Below, piece by piece: positions 43,902 to 52,861 of a stretch of DNA of 64,000 bases; position 1 is the stretch's first letter, and every line of letters starts with the position of its first letter. Source of the DNA: Verrucomicrobiaceae bacterium. GTDB taxonomy: Bacteria > Verrucomicrobiota > Verrucomicrobiia > Verrucomicrobiales > Verrucomicrobiaceae. The translations under genes were made by a program, and so were the position numbers. Where the stretch lies: NCBI GenBank assembly GCA_016795365.1, contig JAEUHN010000052.1:21768-85767 (forward strand), given 5' to 3'. The notes under the pieces are model-generated. The model was not told where the DNA came from. It was given only the letters and a program-made list of their open reading frames with translations, and ran no database searches.

Positions 43902-44477
43902 ATGAATGGCAAGAAAATCGCCTGCGTTGTCCTGCTGATGATCATCGGGATCGCCGCATACTCCGGTCAGATTGTGCATCAGAAAGCCGAAGCCAAACGT
44001 GCCGAAGCAACCTCTGCGACCGATGAGACAACGGCTGAACGCGGAAAGCTGGACACAGCAAAGATCCAAACGGAGAAGATCCGAATCGAATCGGATGAAC
44101 TGCTCCGCTTCCTCCGAGCATGGGAGCCCTACGCTGATCGCATTCAGACTCAATCTGAGGTGGAGGAATCAGTGCTGGCAAGCCTTCGTTCGGCAAACCT
44201 TCTCATCTTATCCCAGAGGTTTGAGAGCAGACAGATTCAAGTAGCTGCCGGTTCTCCAGGGGCTGCAATCACCAAGCTCGTTCGAGCCTCATTGGTCCTC
44301 GAAGACGACTACGCCAAGACGATGAACTGGATCGGCGAACTTGAGCGCCGTCTTCCCATGGCACGCATGATGAACTGCCGCATCACAGGTGGTGACAACG
44401 GAAGACAGGTGCGTGCGGAAATCGCTATCGAGGTCCCGCTCGTGGACCTGAAATACAATGCCATCGCGAAGAAGTAG
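43902..44477 (+). CDS. PilO-like bitopic assembly protein
   Basis: This 191-residue protein has an N-terminal transmembrane helix (about 6-22, ACVVLLMIIGIAAYSGQIV), a coiled coil (about 27-70), then a ferredoxin-like periplasmic domain to residue 191. PilO/GspM proteins have this layout and dimerise with PilN. Its place directly after the PilN-like gene (39-base gap) supports the call. The Akkermansia surface protein Amuc_1100 belongs to a similarly placed gene; whether this is an orthologue cannot be judged from sequence alone. Confidence 0.68.
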   Translation: MNGKKIACVVLLMIIGIAAYSGQIVHQKAEAKRAEATSATDETTAERGKLDTAKIQTEKIRIESDELLRFLRAWEPYADRIQTQSEVEESVLASLRSANLLILSQRFESRQIQVAAGSPGAAITKLVRASLVLEDDYAKTMNWIGELERRLPMARMMNCRITGGDNGRQVRAEIAIEVPLVDLKYNAIAKK

Positions 44478-44499
44478 CCGGGCCTCACGCCACACCCCC

Positions 44500-45318
44500 A
44501 TGTTCTCATTTCAAACCACCCCTGTGCATCTTATGAATCTCGTTCACCCTGCTTTGGTCGCGATCGTTTTCTCCGGTGCTCTGGCCTATGCGGAAGGAGC
44601 TGCCGAAGATTCGGAGAAGATCCGGTATCAGCTGATCTTGCCCGAAGAGAAGACACCAGAGATGGTGAAACCCAACGAGACCAATCCCTTCAACAAGTTT
44701 GATGGTGCCGCTATCAAGACAGAAGAGGCGAGCAGCGCTGAGAACAAAGTCAAGGACGCCCTCATGTCCATGCGTGTCTCGGGTGCTGCATTCAATCCCG
44801 ATGGATCTGTGCGTGCCGTGATGCTGGGACCGATCAAGCTTGAACGCGGCAACATTGTTCCTCAGGTGATTCCTGATCAAGAAGTCAGCCTCCGCGTCAA
44901 TTCCCTCTCTCAAAACACCATCGAACTGTTCTGGGTCGAGAAGAAAAAGAACATCGCGCTCCCGCCTCGCCCGGTGATTATCCCGGTGAATCTGAAGCCA
45001 TTTGTCCGTTACGTGTTGCCTAGTGCCGACTTGTCGGGTGTCAATGACGCAGTGGCAGCACCTTCGGGTGGAAGCGGTCGCCCCATCGGATATCAGACAG
45101 CTCCAGGCGCTCATGCTGCAGCGGCGGAACCTGAGACCCGTCGTGCAAGCATCGCTGAGGAGCCCTCTTCGCCTGCGGCAGCGACAGTTCCTTCTCAGCA
45201 GCAACAAGTTTCTCCCCCGCCTGTCGATGAAAAGCATCCCGGCAACATATTGATGAAGCTGCTCCTCGACAAGGCAGTGCCCACTCAGCAGTCCCAAGGC
45301 AACTCACCATCGAAATGA
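44500..45318 (+). CDS. PilP-like periplasmic protein
   Basis: This 272-residue protein has a signal-peptide-like start in LVHPALVAIVFSGALAYAEG; ATG 44533 would place that signal at the very N-terminus, and I cannot decide between the two starts. A small beta domain at about 75-170 (MSMRVSGAAFNPDGSVRAVMLG...VPQVIPDQEVSLRVNSLSQNTIEL) has the look of PilP/GspC HR domains, which contact the secretin. The tail is Pro/Gln/Ser-rich and disordered. Its stop overlaps the next start by ATGA. Confidence 0.6.
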   Translation: MFSFQTTPVHLMNLVHPALVAIVFSGALAYAEGAAEDSEKIRYQLILPEEKTPEMVKPNETNPFNKFDGAAIKTEEASSAENKVKDALMSMRVSGAAFNPDGSVRAVMLGPIKLERGNIVPQVIPDQEVSLRVNSLSQNTIELFWVEKKKNIALPPRPVIIPVNLKPFVRYVLPSADLSGVNDAVAAPSGGSGRPIGYQTAPGAHAAAAEPETRRASIAEEPSSPAAATVPSQQQQVSPPPVDEKHPGNILMKLLLDKAVPTQQSQGNSPSK

Positions 45319-46271
45319 GGCTCGGAAGATCATATTCCTGCGGATTCACTGCCGCCGAATTGCTCTTCGCAATGGCGCTCGGTGCGGCCGTCATTGGAGC
45401 AGCTGCCATCGGCTACGGCACGATCGCAAAGAACCAGCCCACGACCTCGGCCACGGCGACGATCCCGCTCGATAGTGCCCGGTTGACCAACTATTACAAT
45501 CTGGCCCAGACCTCCATCGTCACAGCCGTAGCTCCAAACTATGGCTCCGCAGGCAAAGCGGAGGACTTGCGCGAGCGTTTCATGGCGGACATTCACACTG
45601 CGACCGCAGTCTTTCCATTGGCACGCACGGGAGTGAATACGGTTCGACCTGCCACCATTCCATTCAATCCGATCTCAGATACCTTCATCGATCAACCTCA
45701 GAGGTTCCGTGAGCACCTCATCGGCAAGGGATTGGCGACAAGCGCAGTTTTCTTGGACAAAAGAAATGTCGATGAGACATCGCCAAACTGCAGCATCTTT
45801 GTGATCGGATACAGTGCTGATCCAACGTCGCTGACCGTGACTGCGGTTTATGACATAGATGTGGACAAGATCACGAGCCCCAAGGGGTTTTATGCCTCAG
45901 TGAAACGTTACGTGACCACGCCCACGAGTCCGGCCACGCTTACCGCCTACTATGATATCTTTTATCCGGCGTATGACTCGTCTCTTTGGCCTACGACGAC
46001 GGACAAATTCACCCCTCTTTGGGTGAGTTTCGAGAGGCAGAGCCGACAGGATATCGTGCCAGCCGAGTCATCTGACATTGAAAGGTTCAAGGTCGCTCGT
46101 GAACAACCATTCTATTTGATCTGGTGGCCAGATCCTGCTGCTCCAACGTTGGGATTGTATCGAGCCTCAAACACCTCTTATCCAACGACGGATCCTCGAA
46201 GGGTCTACAACCACATGGCAGGACGCACGAGCTACATGTTCACCGTGCCGGTCTTTCCCTCCTATTTTTAG
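45315..46271 (+). CDS. Pseudopilin (type III prepilin signal)
   Basis: This 318-residue protein begins MRLGRSYSCG then FTAAELLFAMALGAAVIGAAAIG: G10 at -1, F11 at +1 and E15 at +5 match the prepilin-peptidase consensus. A hydrophobic stalk follows, then a large globular domain rich in aromatic and charged residues. It is translationally coupled to the upstream gene (ATGA). Likely a minor pilin that primes assembly or sits at the tip; size is large for a pseudopilin. No calcium-site motif is recognised. Confidence 0.82.
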   Translation: MRLGRSYSCGFTAAELLFAMALGAAVIGAAAIGYGTIAKNQPTTSATATIPLDSARLTNYYNLAQTSIVTAVAPNYGSAGKAEDLRERFMADIHTATAVFPLARTGVNTVRPATIPFNPISDTFIDQPQRFREHLIGKGLATSAVFLDKRNVDETSPNCSIFVIGYSADPTSLTVTAVYDIDVDKITSPKGFYASVKRYVTTPTSPATLTAYYDIFYPAYDSSLWPTTTDKFTPLWVSFERQSRQDIVPAESSDIERFKVAREQPFYLIWWPDPAAPTLGLYRASNTSYPTTDPRRVYNHMAGRTSYMFTVPVFPSYF

Positions 46272-46286
46272 CCAGTCTTCGCTCGA

Positions 46287-47990
46287 ATGAGAATTCCCCA
46301 ACAGTCCCGCATCTCCGCCCGTGGCGGCCTGCTGGTCGTGGCATTGATGATGACCATGCTCGCCGGCATCTTTCTTGCCGGGTGGGTAGCATTGTCCAAT
46401 GCCCGGGCGATGCAAGCTAGGAACTCGGAGTATGCGATGAAGCGTCGTCTCGCTCTCGACAATTCGCGTGCCTACATTCGTCAGGTAGTGCAAGAACATG
46501 CCTTCTCAGGCAACAGCACACTCCTGCCTGCGACAACGGGAGACGTCGGTCCTGGATATGGTGGAATCTACACAGATACGGGGTGGGCCGACCTTCAGCT
46601 TTATGGGCTACCACCTGCGGCAGTGAGCTACCCTTCCACGGGCAATTATACCAAGCTCTTCCCATTCAATGCCTTTGGATTGAGACCGAACGCATGTTTC
46701 GCCTCGACGCAAAAGTTCACACGTTCTCCGGCCTACAACGGCTCTACTTACGATGCCATCGACCCGTTCAATGGTTACGCCTTCCTCAAGGGTATCTTCC
46801 CCGCATTCGCTGGCGATGCGTTTGTTGTGTATCGCAAGCCGGTTGGAGCTCCGAGTGAAATCAACATCTACAACTTCCAGGTAGGACCCTCCACTGGAGC
46901 GCCGCTCGCACGCTTCGTCGTTCGTGACCCAGCCTCCTTCTATGATTCCGCGACGGTGAACCTGGGTGTGAAGAAGGTCTTCGATGTGAGGGCCCGGCGA
47001 TTCTACATTCAGAAGTTTGATCCCCTCAATCCTATGATGGCCAGGACGACGTCCACTGGCGGGGAAATGTATACGGCAAATGTGCCTTCGATCGCTTCGA
47101 CTTTTGGCCCTTCGAGTTCGACCACTACGACCACTGAGTTGTTCCGTGGCGATCTCAACATCATCAAGAACACGTATGTTCCCCCAGGATTGCCAGCCAG
47201 CGTTACTCATCATCCAAACTGTCTGTGGGAGATTCAGAACCGCGAAGCTCTCAAGACGACTTCGCCTGTTCCAGTGCAGACGATTAGTGTCGGCACTTCC
47301 GTGGGCACATCGGCTGATCCCTATTGGATCGTCGATGAGGCTGCTGCACCGACTTATCCGCCTCCTGCTTATCCAGCAGGTTACGATTCGGGTTTTCAGG
47401 TCCTCTTTATCAACCTCAATCATCCTAATCTGCCCAACCTCCGCATCTATCCCGTGGTTCAGCAGGTGGTGTTCCTCGGCCAGACCAGCAATGCACTCTA
47501 CAGTGCGGCCGCGAGCATGGATCCACGGATCATCCTCTTCGTTCCGACACCCGGATCGCCACAAACTTTCCGTGATGTTCGCTTCGTGCGTGAGAACAAT
47601 CGCCCTTTTGTTCTCGGTATGAAGGCGCAGCTCACGGGGGAGCCCATCGACCTTTACTGGGTGCCGCCGAATGTGAATGGAACGGCATCCGTCATCGACT
47701 GGCGGATGATCATGATTAACGAAGGCCGCCAAGTGTCGTGCTTCCGTCCAACGGGAGCCGCGAGCACGCCAGACTCGGTAATTCTAACGGGCGGATTCTT
47801 TACGAACTGGTCGATCCAAAGAACCCTCGCGGGAGCGTCGGCAGGAGCCAGAGATACGGCTGCTGCTAACAAGTTCATCCTGCTTCCCGAAGGTTTGCCG
47901 ACGCCAGCGACTGCTGCCAGTTACTACTTTGCTTCATTGCTCCCGCGTGAAGCCTGGCTGGAAACCTTTTTCCAACACGCTCCACCATGA
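46287..47990 (+). CDS. PilX/GspK-like minor pilin, large
   Basis: This 567-residue protein has a short basic head then a hydrophobic helix at about 12-36 (ARGGLLVVALMMTMLAGIFLAGW) and a large extracellular domain. The Gly-Gly before the helix could be the cleavage site, but the glutamate at +5 is absent, as it is in GspK and PilX-type tip pseudopilins. It follows the coupled pseudopilin by 15 bases and overlaps the next one by ATGA. The domain has no recognised motif; tip-adhesin or initiation roles are plausible. Confidence 0.7.
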   Translation: MRIPQQSRISARGGLLVVALMMTMLAGIFLAGWVALSNARAMQARNSEYAMKRRLALDNSRAYIRQVVQEHAFSGNSTLLPATTGDVGPGYGGIYTDTGWADLQLYGLPPAAVSYPSTGNYTKLFPFNAFGLRPNACFASTQKFTRSPAYNGSTYDAIDPFNGYAFLKGIFPAFAGDAFVVYRKPVGAPSEINIYNFQVGPSTGAPLARFVVRDPASFYDSATVNLGVKKVFDVRARRFYIQKFDPLNPMMARTTSTGGEMYTANVPSIASTFGPSSSTTTTTELFRGDLNIIKNTYVPPGLPASVTHHPNCLWEIQNREALKTTSPVPVQTISVGTSVGTSADPYWIVDEAAAPTYPPPAYPAGYDSGFQVLFINLNHPNLPNLRIYPVVQQVVFLGQTSNALYSAAASMDPRIILFVPTPGSPQTFRDVRFVRENNRPFVLGMKAQLTGEPIDLYWVPPNVNGTASVIDWRMIMINEGRQVSCFRPTGAASTPDSVILTGGFFTNWSIQRTLAGASAGARDTAAANKFILLPEGLPTPATAASYYFASLLPREAWLETFFQHAPP

Positions 47991-48415
47991 AGCGCTTTAA
48001 TCGTTCGGGATACACACTCATCGAGGTGCTCACAGCCGCGATCATCGTCGGCGTGGGCATGACAGCGGCCGTGTCCATGAGTTCCACCATGATGATGCAG
48101 GAGGAGCTAAGCTGGCGTGTTGCTGTGGCAATGAATTACCAGGAGAACAGCTGTCGTCTGTGGCAGCTCGGCCTCTCACCGGCCGAGGTCACGGCCGTGA
48201 TGCCTTCCACAGCGGGGCATCCCTTTCTGAACGAGATTCTCGATACCACCGCCACGATGACAAATCTCGGTTACGCGGATCATAGCACCATTGGTGTGAT
48301 GCAAGGCCTCAGCAACAAAGTGCAGGTGGCCAACTTCGCCACCGCAGATGCGGGCTCTAACACCGAAGCCAAGATCTATAGACCTCAGACCACAGGCACC
48401 GCCTACGAACCCTAG
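47987..48415 (+). CDS. Pseudopilin PilV/GspI-like
   Basis: This 142-residue protein begins MKRFNRSG then YTLIEVLTAAIIVGVGMTAAV: G8 at -1, Y9 at +1 and E13 at +5, a standard prepilin signal. A short globular domain follows. It is coupled by ATGA to the large minor pilin before it, so the three pilin-like genes in a row probably form the tip complex. Size fits the PilV/GspI/H group. Confidence 0.85.
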   Translation: MKRFNRSGYTLIEVLTAAIIVGVGMTAAVSMSSTMMMQEELSWRVAVAMNYQENSCRLWQLGLSPAEVTAVMPSTAGHPFLNEILDTTATMTNLGYADHSTIGVMQGLSNKVQVANFATADAGSNTEAKIYRPQTTGTAYEP

Positions 48416-48433
48416 TCTCAGCCTCATCCTGCC

Positions 48434-49663
48434 ATGCTCAAGAAAGTCACCATCACTAACGTCAACTCTGGCAAGTCGGAAGTCACACTTGTGGACACTG
48501 ATACGCAAGAAAAAGCCCTGATCGGCAGCGGCGTTTCATCGAATGAAACCGCAACGGTGGAAGATATCGTTGGCCTGGATGAAACCATCCATCGGCTCAG
48601 TTCGTCCAAAGCCAGTGTCGATGACTCGGCCAACTTCTTCAGTGGTCTGGCACGATGCCTGGACCGAAATATTGGGATCACCAAGGGTCTCCAGCTTCAG
48701 AGCAACCGCGTGCGATCTGCTCGTTACAAGGGTGTGATCGGTGATTTGGTCACCTCGATTGCTGCGGGTGAAAAGCTGTCTGAGGCGATGGCCAAGCATT
48801 CGGATGTCTTCCCCGACCAGATCCTTTCGCTCATCATCGCTGGCGAGGAGGCAGGTCAGCTGGCGCGTGTTTGCCGACGCATTGGCATGTCTTCGCGAAA
48901 GTCTTCGAAGATCATCAACAAGCTCAAGAACGGCCTCATCTATCCTGCGGTCGTTATCGTGCTGGCTGTGATCGTGGTAATCGTGATGAGTTTCACTCTG
49001 GTTCCGGCGATGGCCAAGTTGTTCGAGTCGTTCAAAGCGCCCCTCCCTCTAGGAACGAAGGCGCTGATTGCTTTGTCTGATCTCTTCATGCATCAGCCTT
49101 ACATGGCGGCACTGCCATTTGTGGCGCTTTACTTCTTCTTCAAAAACTGGGGCCGTATATCGGAGCAGCATTGGGTGCAGGACCTTGCCCTGAAGATACC
49201 GAAGGTTAGTGACATTGTGCGCAAGTCCGCTTCGGCGATGAGCTTCCGCACGCTGGCGATGCTGGTGGATGCCAATGTGCGTCTTTCCAGTGCGCTCGAA
49301 ATTACGGCGAAGGCGACGTGGCACTACCACTACAAGACTTTCTTCAACAAGCTCTGCGAGCACATTGCTGTGGGTCGCACCATGCATGAAGGGTTCATCA
49401 TGGAAGGGCACTGGTTGGGGCCTGATGCCCGTATGATCTGTGGACTCATCGAACTCGCTGCCGAGACAGGCACGGGAACCGAGATGCTGAACGAGATCGC
49501 TGATGACTACGAGGAAGAACTCGATGGTCTGGCTGGTCAGATCGACAAGCTGATGGAACCCCTGACGATCATGTTTCTGGGCACGATTGTCGGTTTCTTG
49601 ATCTATGCCATTTATGGTCCGATCTTCAGTCTCGGTGACGTCATTCTTCCGAAGAAACGGTAG
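48434..49663 (+). CDS. Inner-membrane platform protein, PilC/GspF type
   Basis: This 409-residue protein has two GspF-type helical domains (about 70-180 and 270-375) each followed by transmembrane helices. Landmarks include LSLIIAGEEAGQLARVCRRIG and the paralogous MICGLIELAAETGTGTEMLNEIADDYEEELD, ending with the typical MEPLTIMFLGTIVGFLIYAIY. The first about 60 residues are an unusual acidic extension. It organises the ATPase and pilins at the inner membrane. It is the last gene of the operon, ending 10 bases from the convergent CHASE2-like gene. Confidence 0.9.
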   Translation: MLKKVTITNVNSGKSEVTLVDTDTQEKALIGSGVSSNETATVEDIVGLDETIHRLSSSKASVDDSANFFSGLARCLDRNIGITKGLQLQSNRVRSARYKGVIGDLVTSIAAGEKLSEAMAKHSDVFPDQILSLIIAGEEAGQLARVCRRIGMSSRKSSKIINKLKNGLIYPAVVIVLAVIVVIVMSFTLVPAMAKLFESFKAPLPLGTKALIALSDLFMHQPYMAALPFVALYFFFKNWGRISEQHWVQDLALKIPKVSDIVRKSASAMSFRTLAMLVDANVRLSSALEITAKATWHYHYKTFFNKLCEHIAVGRTMHEGFIMEGHWLGPDARMICGLIELAAETGTGTEMLNEIADDYEEELDGLAGQIDKLMEPLTIMFLGTIVGFLIYAIYGPIFSLGDVILPKKR

Positions 49664-49673
49664 GGTGTGAGTG

Positions 49674-50876
49674 TCATTCGCATGTGGTCGTCGGCTCGTC
49701 TTTGGGTCGGCGACCAAACAAGCGCACCAGCAATCCACTGGCGAGGATCAGTGCTGAAGGGATCGCTGGCGGGCACCATACCTGGAGAGCTTGGAAGGCG
49801 AGGTAGCTTGCTGTCAAAGCGAGGAACAAAATGAGCAAGGCCCGGGTGATTGCTTTGTGCTTTGGCCCTAGCAGCAGCAGCAGCCCAAGGCATCCTGCGA
49901 TTCCCCAGGCGATGAACTGCCCGGTTGATGAAAGCACATTCACCCGAGGCAAGGCGAGCGCTGAGGCTGCCGTAGCAGCGCACTGTGAGGCTTTCGATGT
50001 CGCGCCTTGATCATCACAAGCCATGCCCAGGATGATCGTTTTCCCTTTGCCTAAAACCTTTGCGAGATCGGCATCGGTGCCGGTGACTTCGGGAACCATG
50101 AGGTCGAGGGCATTCACTTTGGTGAGGGAGACATCGGTCCTTGCCCACGTTCCATTGTGTTGCGTGGGGACGAACCAAGCGTCGCTGAAATGCACGCCCG
50201 CGCCTGGGCCAGTCGTGACCCGTATTCTTTCGAAGGGCACTTGACCTGCGTTGGCGAGCGCCTGGAGTTCCAGTGATGGCATTAGGCTATCGTTGGAGCG
50301 GACCGCGACGTTTGCGGATCCGTGCGTGATGATTCCGATGTCTGACTGTCGGGCCAGAGCGGGCTCTGGCATCGCCTCCACTCGCCTGGCCTCAGGCAGG
50401 AGGCTCCCTGAGTCGTTGCGACGGCTCATGAGGGGGATGCGCTCGCGGAGGACTTTGATGCTTGCGTCGTCAGTGGCACCGTCGCTTCGGATGGAGGCTG
50501 CAAGGATGACTCGGGGGATTGGGAGGAGAGCTTGCGCAAGAGAGTCGATGAACTCCGGCTTCGGCTCGGGCCAAAGAAGGGGATCCGCGATCACCAGGAC
50601 GGCGGGCTCGTAGGAAGCGAGGTTCTTCACAATCATTTGGTAATCGATGGGCAGGGGTGGCCAGGCTGCATACTCGCCTTTGTCTTCCTCCCTGATTTGC
50701 ACGAGCACCACATCGCTGAGCTTGGCGGCATCGGGTTTCATTTCCTGGCGGGCATTGGCCAGGAGGAAATCCAGGAATCCCTCATCCAGGCGGCGGAAAC
50801 GCCCACGCTCCTGCTCCCCGTGAAGCCACCAAGCCAGACCCAAGAGCACACTGAGCAGAAGAATTGCACGCACCAT
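49674..50876 (-). CDS. CHASE2-like domain membrane protein
   Basis: This 400-residue protein starts at 50876 (MVRAILLLSVLLGLAWWLHG), with a transmembrane helix at once, a periplasmic domain of about 280 residues (DVVLVQIREEDKGEYAAWPPLPIDYQMIV, then PAVLVIADPLL) that looks like the CHASE2 sensor domain, and two or three C-terminal transmembrane helices ending in FGRRPKDEPTTT. No kinase or cyclase output domain follows. It could be a free-standing sensor or anchoring protein. An ATG 12 codons upstream is possible. Confidence 0.65.
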   Translation of the reverse strand: MVRAILLLSVLLGLAWWLHGEQERGRFRRLDEGFLDFLLANARQEMKPDAAKLSDVVLVQIREEDKGEYAAWPPLPIDYQMIVKNLASYEPAVLVIADPLLWPEPKPEFIDSLAQALLPIPRVILAASIRSDGATDDASIKVLRERIPLMSRRNDSGSLLPEARRVEAMPEPALARQSDIGIITHGSANVAVRSNDSLMPSLELQALANAGQVPFERIRVTTGPGAGVHFSDAWFVPTQHNGTWARTDVSLTKVNALDLMVPEVTGTDADLAKVLGKGKTIILGMACDDQGATSKASQCAATAASALALPRVNVLSSTGQFIAWGIAGCLGLLLLLGPKHKAITRALLILFLALTASYLAFQALQVWCPPAIPSALILASGLLVRLFGRRPKDEPTTTCE

Positions 50877-51050
50877 ACCGGGTTGATAACCCGGATTCCT
50901 CGTGGGGTGCAAGCTGGACCTGCCTGTGGAACAGGACGAACGTTGAAGGACTTATCCAGCCATCGGCTCGGCCGGGAGTCACCTACACTCCGCGCTGGCA
51001 CCTTGCGTTCCAGCATCTAGCATCCTGGCAATCCAATCCCGCCAAACAAA

Positions 51051-51836
51051 ATGGCCGCGCCGAAATTTCGCTTCATTCTCTGCTTCGACTTCGATGGCAC
51101 GCTTGTGCAGCCCGAAGGTGAGTTCCGATTTCATCCTGCCATGGGCGATGCACTCCGCACACTTCGCCAGCAAGGTGCTGCGTGGGTCATTAACACTGGG
51201 CGTAGCCTGAGCCAGACGCTTCAGGGCCTCGGCCAGCATGGTATCTTCCAGGAACCCGACTTCATTATCGCCCAGGAGTGTGAGATCTATAAACCGGGCT
51301 TCTTCAGCAAATGGACCGACTACGGCTCCTGGAACCAGAAGGCACGCAAAGCGCACGACCACTTTGTGCGCAACCACAAGCCCTTCCTCGATCGCATCAG
51401 ACACATCGTGGAAACGCAGACGAAGGGCGAGTTTCTCGAAGGTGATTTTGGCCAGCTCGGTATCGTCGCGCATAGCGACGAGGAGCTTGATCAGATTTGT
51501 GCACTGATCGAAGACCATCGCCTGCGCGAGCCCGACGTCGGCTATCATCGCAATGGCATCTACCTGCGCTTCTCCCATTCGGGTTACAGCAAAGGGAGCG
51601 CTCTTGGCGAGCTTGCGCGGCTGCTCAATCTCACCGCGAACGAATGCTTCGCTGCGGGCGACAATCACAACGATGTCTCCATGCTCGACACTCGTGTCGC
51701 TCGGATGATTGCTTGCCCAGGCAATGCCTTGCCGCCGATCAAGGTGCACGTGCAGCAGCAAGGAGGATTTGTGGCGAATGGAGTCGCGAGCAGCGGAATG
51801 CTGGAAGCTCTCGCGCACTACTTTGGCGGTCGATAG
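51051..51836 (+). CDS. HAD-superfamily phosphatase (Cof/IIB-type)
   Basis: This 261-residue protein has motif I FDFDGTLV (D13, D15), motif II-like VINTGRS, a cap domain (about 85-180) and motif IV AAGDNHNDVSMLD, all typical of HAD-IIB sugar-phosphate or nucleotide phosphatases. Cytoplasmic. The substrate is not predictable from sequence. It lies alone between the CHASE2-like gene and a gene with its own promoter. Confidence 0.85.
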   Translation: MAAPKFRFILCFDFDGTLVQPEGEFRFHPAMGDALRTLRQQGAAWVINTGRSLSQTLQGLGQHGIFQEPDFIIAQECEIYKPGFFSKWTDYGSWNQKARKAHDHFVRNHKPFLDRIRHIVETQTKGEFLEGDFGQLGIVAHSDEELDQICALIEDHRLREPDVGYHRNGIYLRFSHSGYSKGSALGELARLLNLTANECFAAGDNHNDVSMLDTRVARMIACPGNALPPIKVHVQQQGGFVANGVASSGMLEALAHYFGGR

Positions 51837-51986
51837 GCTACTCAGGCCGACGCTACGCGAGGTCGAGCATCGAAGTTCAGCCGATGGCAGTTCGCATGCG
51901 GGTTGCCGTGGACAGGCAAATCGATGCTTCAGAATGTCGCGCAGGCGTCGCAAAATTAAAAAATCAACAAAAGCTAAACTTTCCTC

Positions 51987-52014
51987 TTGGCAAAATATCA
52001 ATAATTTATATAAT
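51987..52014 (+). promoter_or_regulatory. Sigma-70-like promoter for the P-loop ATPase gene
   Basis: TTGGCA at 51987-51992 and a perfect TATAAT at 52009-52014 are separated by 16 bases. They sit in a strongly A/T-rich stretch (51950-52020) unlike the flanking GC-rich genes. The ATG at 52046 lies about 25 bases beyond the expected transcription start. Bases 51837-51950 show nothing else. Confidence 0.7.
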
Positions 52015-52045
52015 AACCGTGAATTCGATAACCATTCGCCACATC

Positions 52046-52795
52046 ATGAAGAAGCTCATCCTCATCCAAAACGACTTCTCCGGGGCCGGCAAAAGCACGG
52101 TCATCCGCCTCCTTCGTCGCTACCTCAATCAGCACCATGTGGATCATCAGTTCCTCGTGTTGGATGAGGAAGAGTCCAGCATCGAGAACGATGCACGTTA
52201 CCTCAATCCCTTCCAAGGCGGAGCCAAGGCCCTCGTCGCCTCACTCGACAACGCTGACATCACGATGGTGGAAGTCGCCAGTGGTGCCGGTGAGATCTGG
52301 ATGAAGGCCTACGAGCAGCATGAGTTCTACCACCTGCTCTCTGAGATGGGCGTCGAAGTCACCATCGCACTTCCAGTGACGAATGATCCTGAGAGCTTCG
52401 ATGCCATTACGGAGGCAGCGGAAGTCTATTCGGACAACGTTCAATACCTGATCATCCATAGCACAACGAGTGCCTATGATGAAGACGACAAGGGTTGGGA
52501 CACCAGCTATGCGGCACGCGTGATGGACATGTTTGAGGCAGTCGAACTGCGTATTCCAGCCGCTGGCATCGAGATGGAAAACAACTTCCGCATGCAACAT
52601 ACCGACCTTGCTTCAGCGTTGCTCGAGATGAGTGGAGAAGAACGATATGGCAAAGAGTTTGGCCGTTGGTTGAAACGCTCTATGGGCCAGGTCGAAACGG
52701 CTCGTCAGTATGTCTTCGGAGATGCCTTCCGCTCGCTGGCCGACAACACCAAAGAGCCCGTCAAACGGACCCGCAAAGCCAAAGCTGTAGCCTAA
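52046..52795 (+). CDS. Monocistronic P-loop ATPase, ParA/StbB-like candidate
   Basis: This 249-residue cytoplasmic protein starts MKKLILIQNDFSGAGKST, a classical P-loop with G13-A-G-K16-S-T right after the first strand. The next strand reads VDHQFLVLDEE, and VTIALPVTNDPESF with YLIIHSTTSAYDEDDKGWDTSY follow, as in SIMIBI/ParA-type NTPases where strand order is similar; TraL/StbB-like proteins are the closest I can suggest. A lysine-rich tail (VKRTRKAKAVA) may bind nucleic acid. No partner gene adjoins it; it has its own promoter and terminator. The long frame open upstream to 51497 is not used. Confidence 0.7.
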   Translation: MKKLILIQNDFSGAGKSTVIRLLRRYLNQHHVDHQFLVLDEEESSIENDARYLNPFQGGAKALVASLDNADITMVEVASGAGEIWMKAYEQHEFYHLLSEMGVEVTIALPVTNDPESFDAITEAAEVYSDNVQYLIIHSTTSAYDEDDKGWDTSYAARVMDMFEAVELRIPAAGIEMENNFRMQHTDLASALLEMSGEERYGKEFGRWLKRSMGQVETARQYVFGDAFRSLADNTKEPVKRTRKAKAVA

Positions 52796-52815
52796 CTTTC
52801 CTCCCCAAAACCATG

Positions 52816-52860
52816 GAGCGGTCGTGCGAGTGAGTGCGCACGGCCGCTCTTTTGTTTTTA
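52816..52860 (+). terminator. Rho-independent terminator after P-loop ATPase gene
   Basis: Stem GAGCGGTCGTGCG (52816-52828) pairs with CGCACGGCCGCTC (52837-52849) with one wobble, loop of 8 bases, followed by TTTTGTTTTTA. It lies just before the convergent purK stop and may serve both strands. Confidence 0.88.
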
Positions 52861-52861
52861 A

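Noticed and set aside
51497..52045. N-terminal extension of the P-loop ATPase frame
   Set aside because: It overlaps the HAD gene and crosses the sigma-70 promoter; the ATG at 52046 gives a standard P-loop N-terminus.
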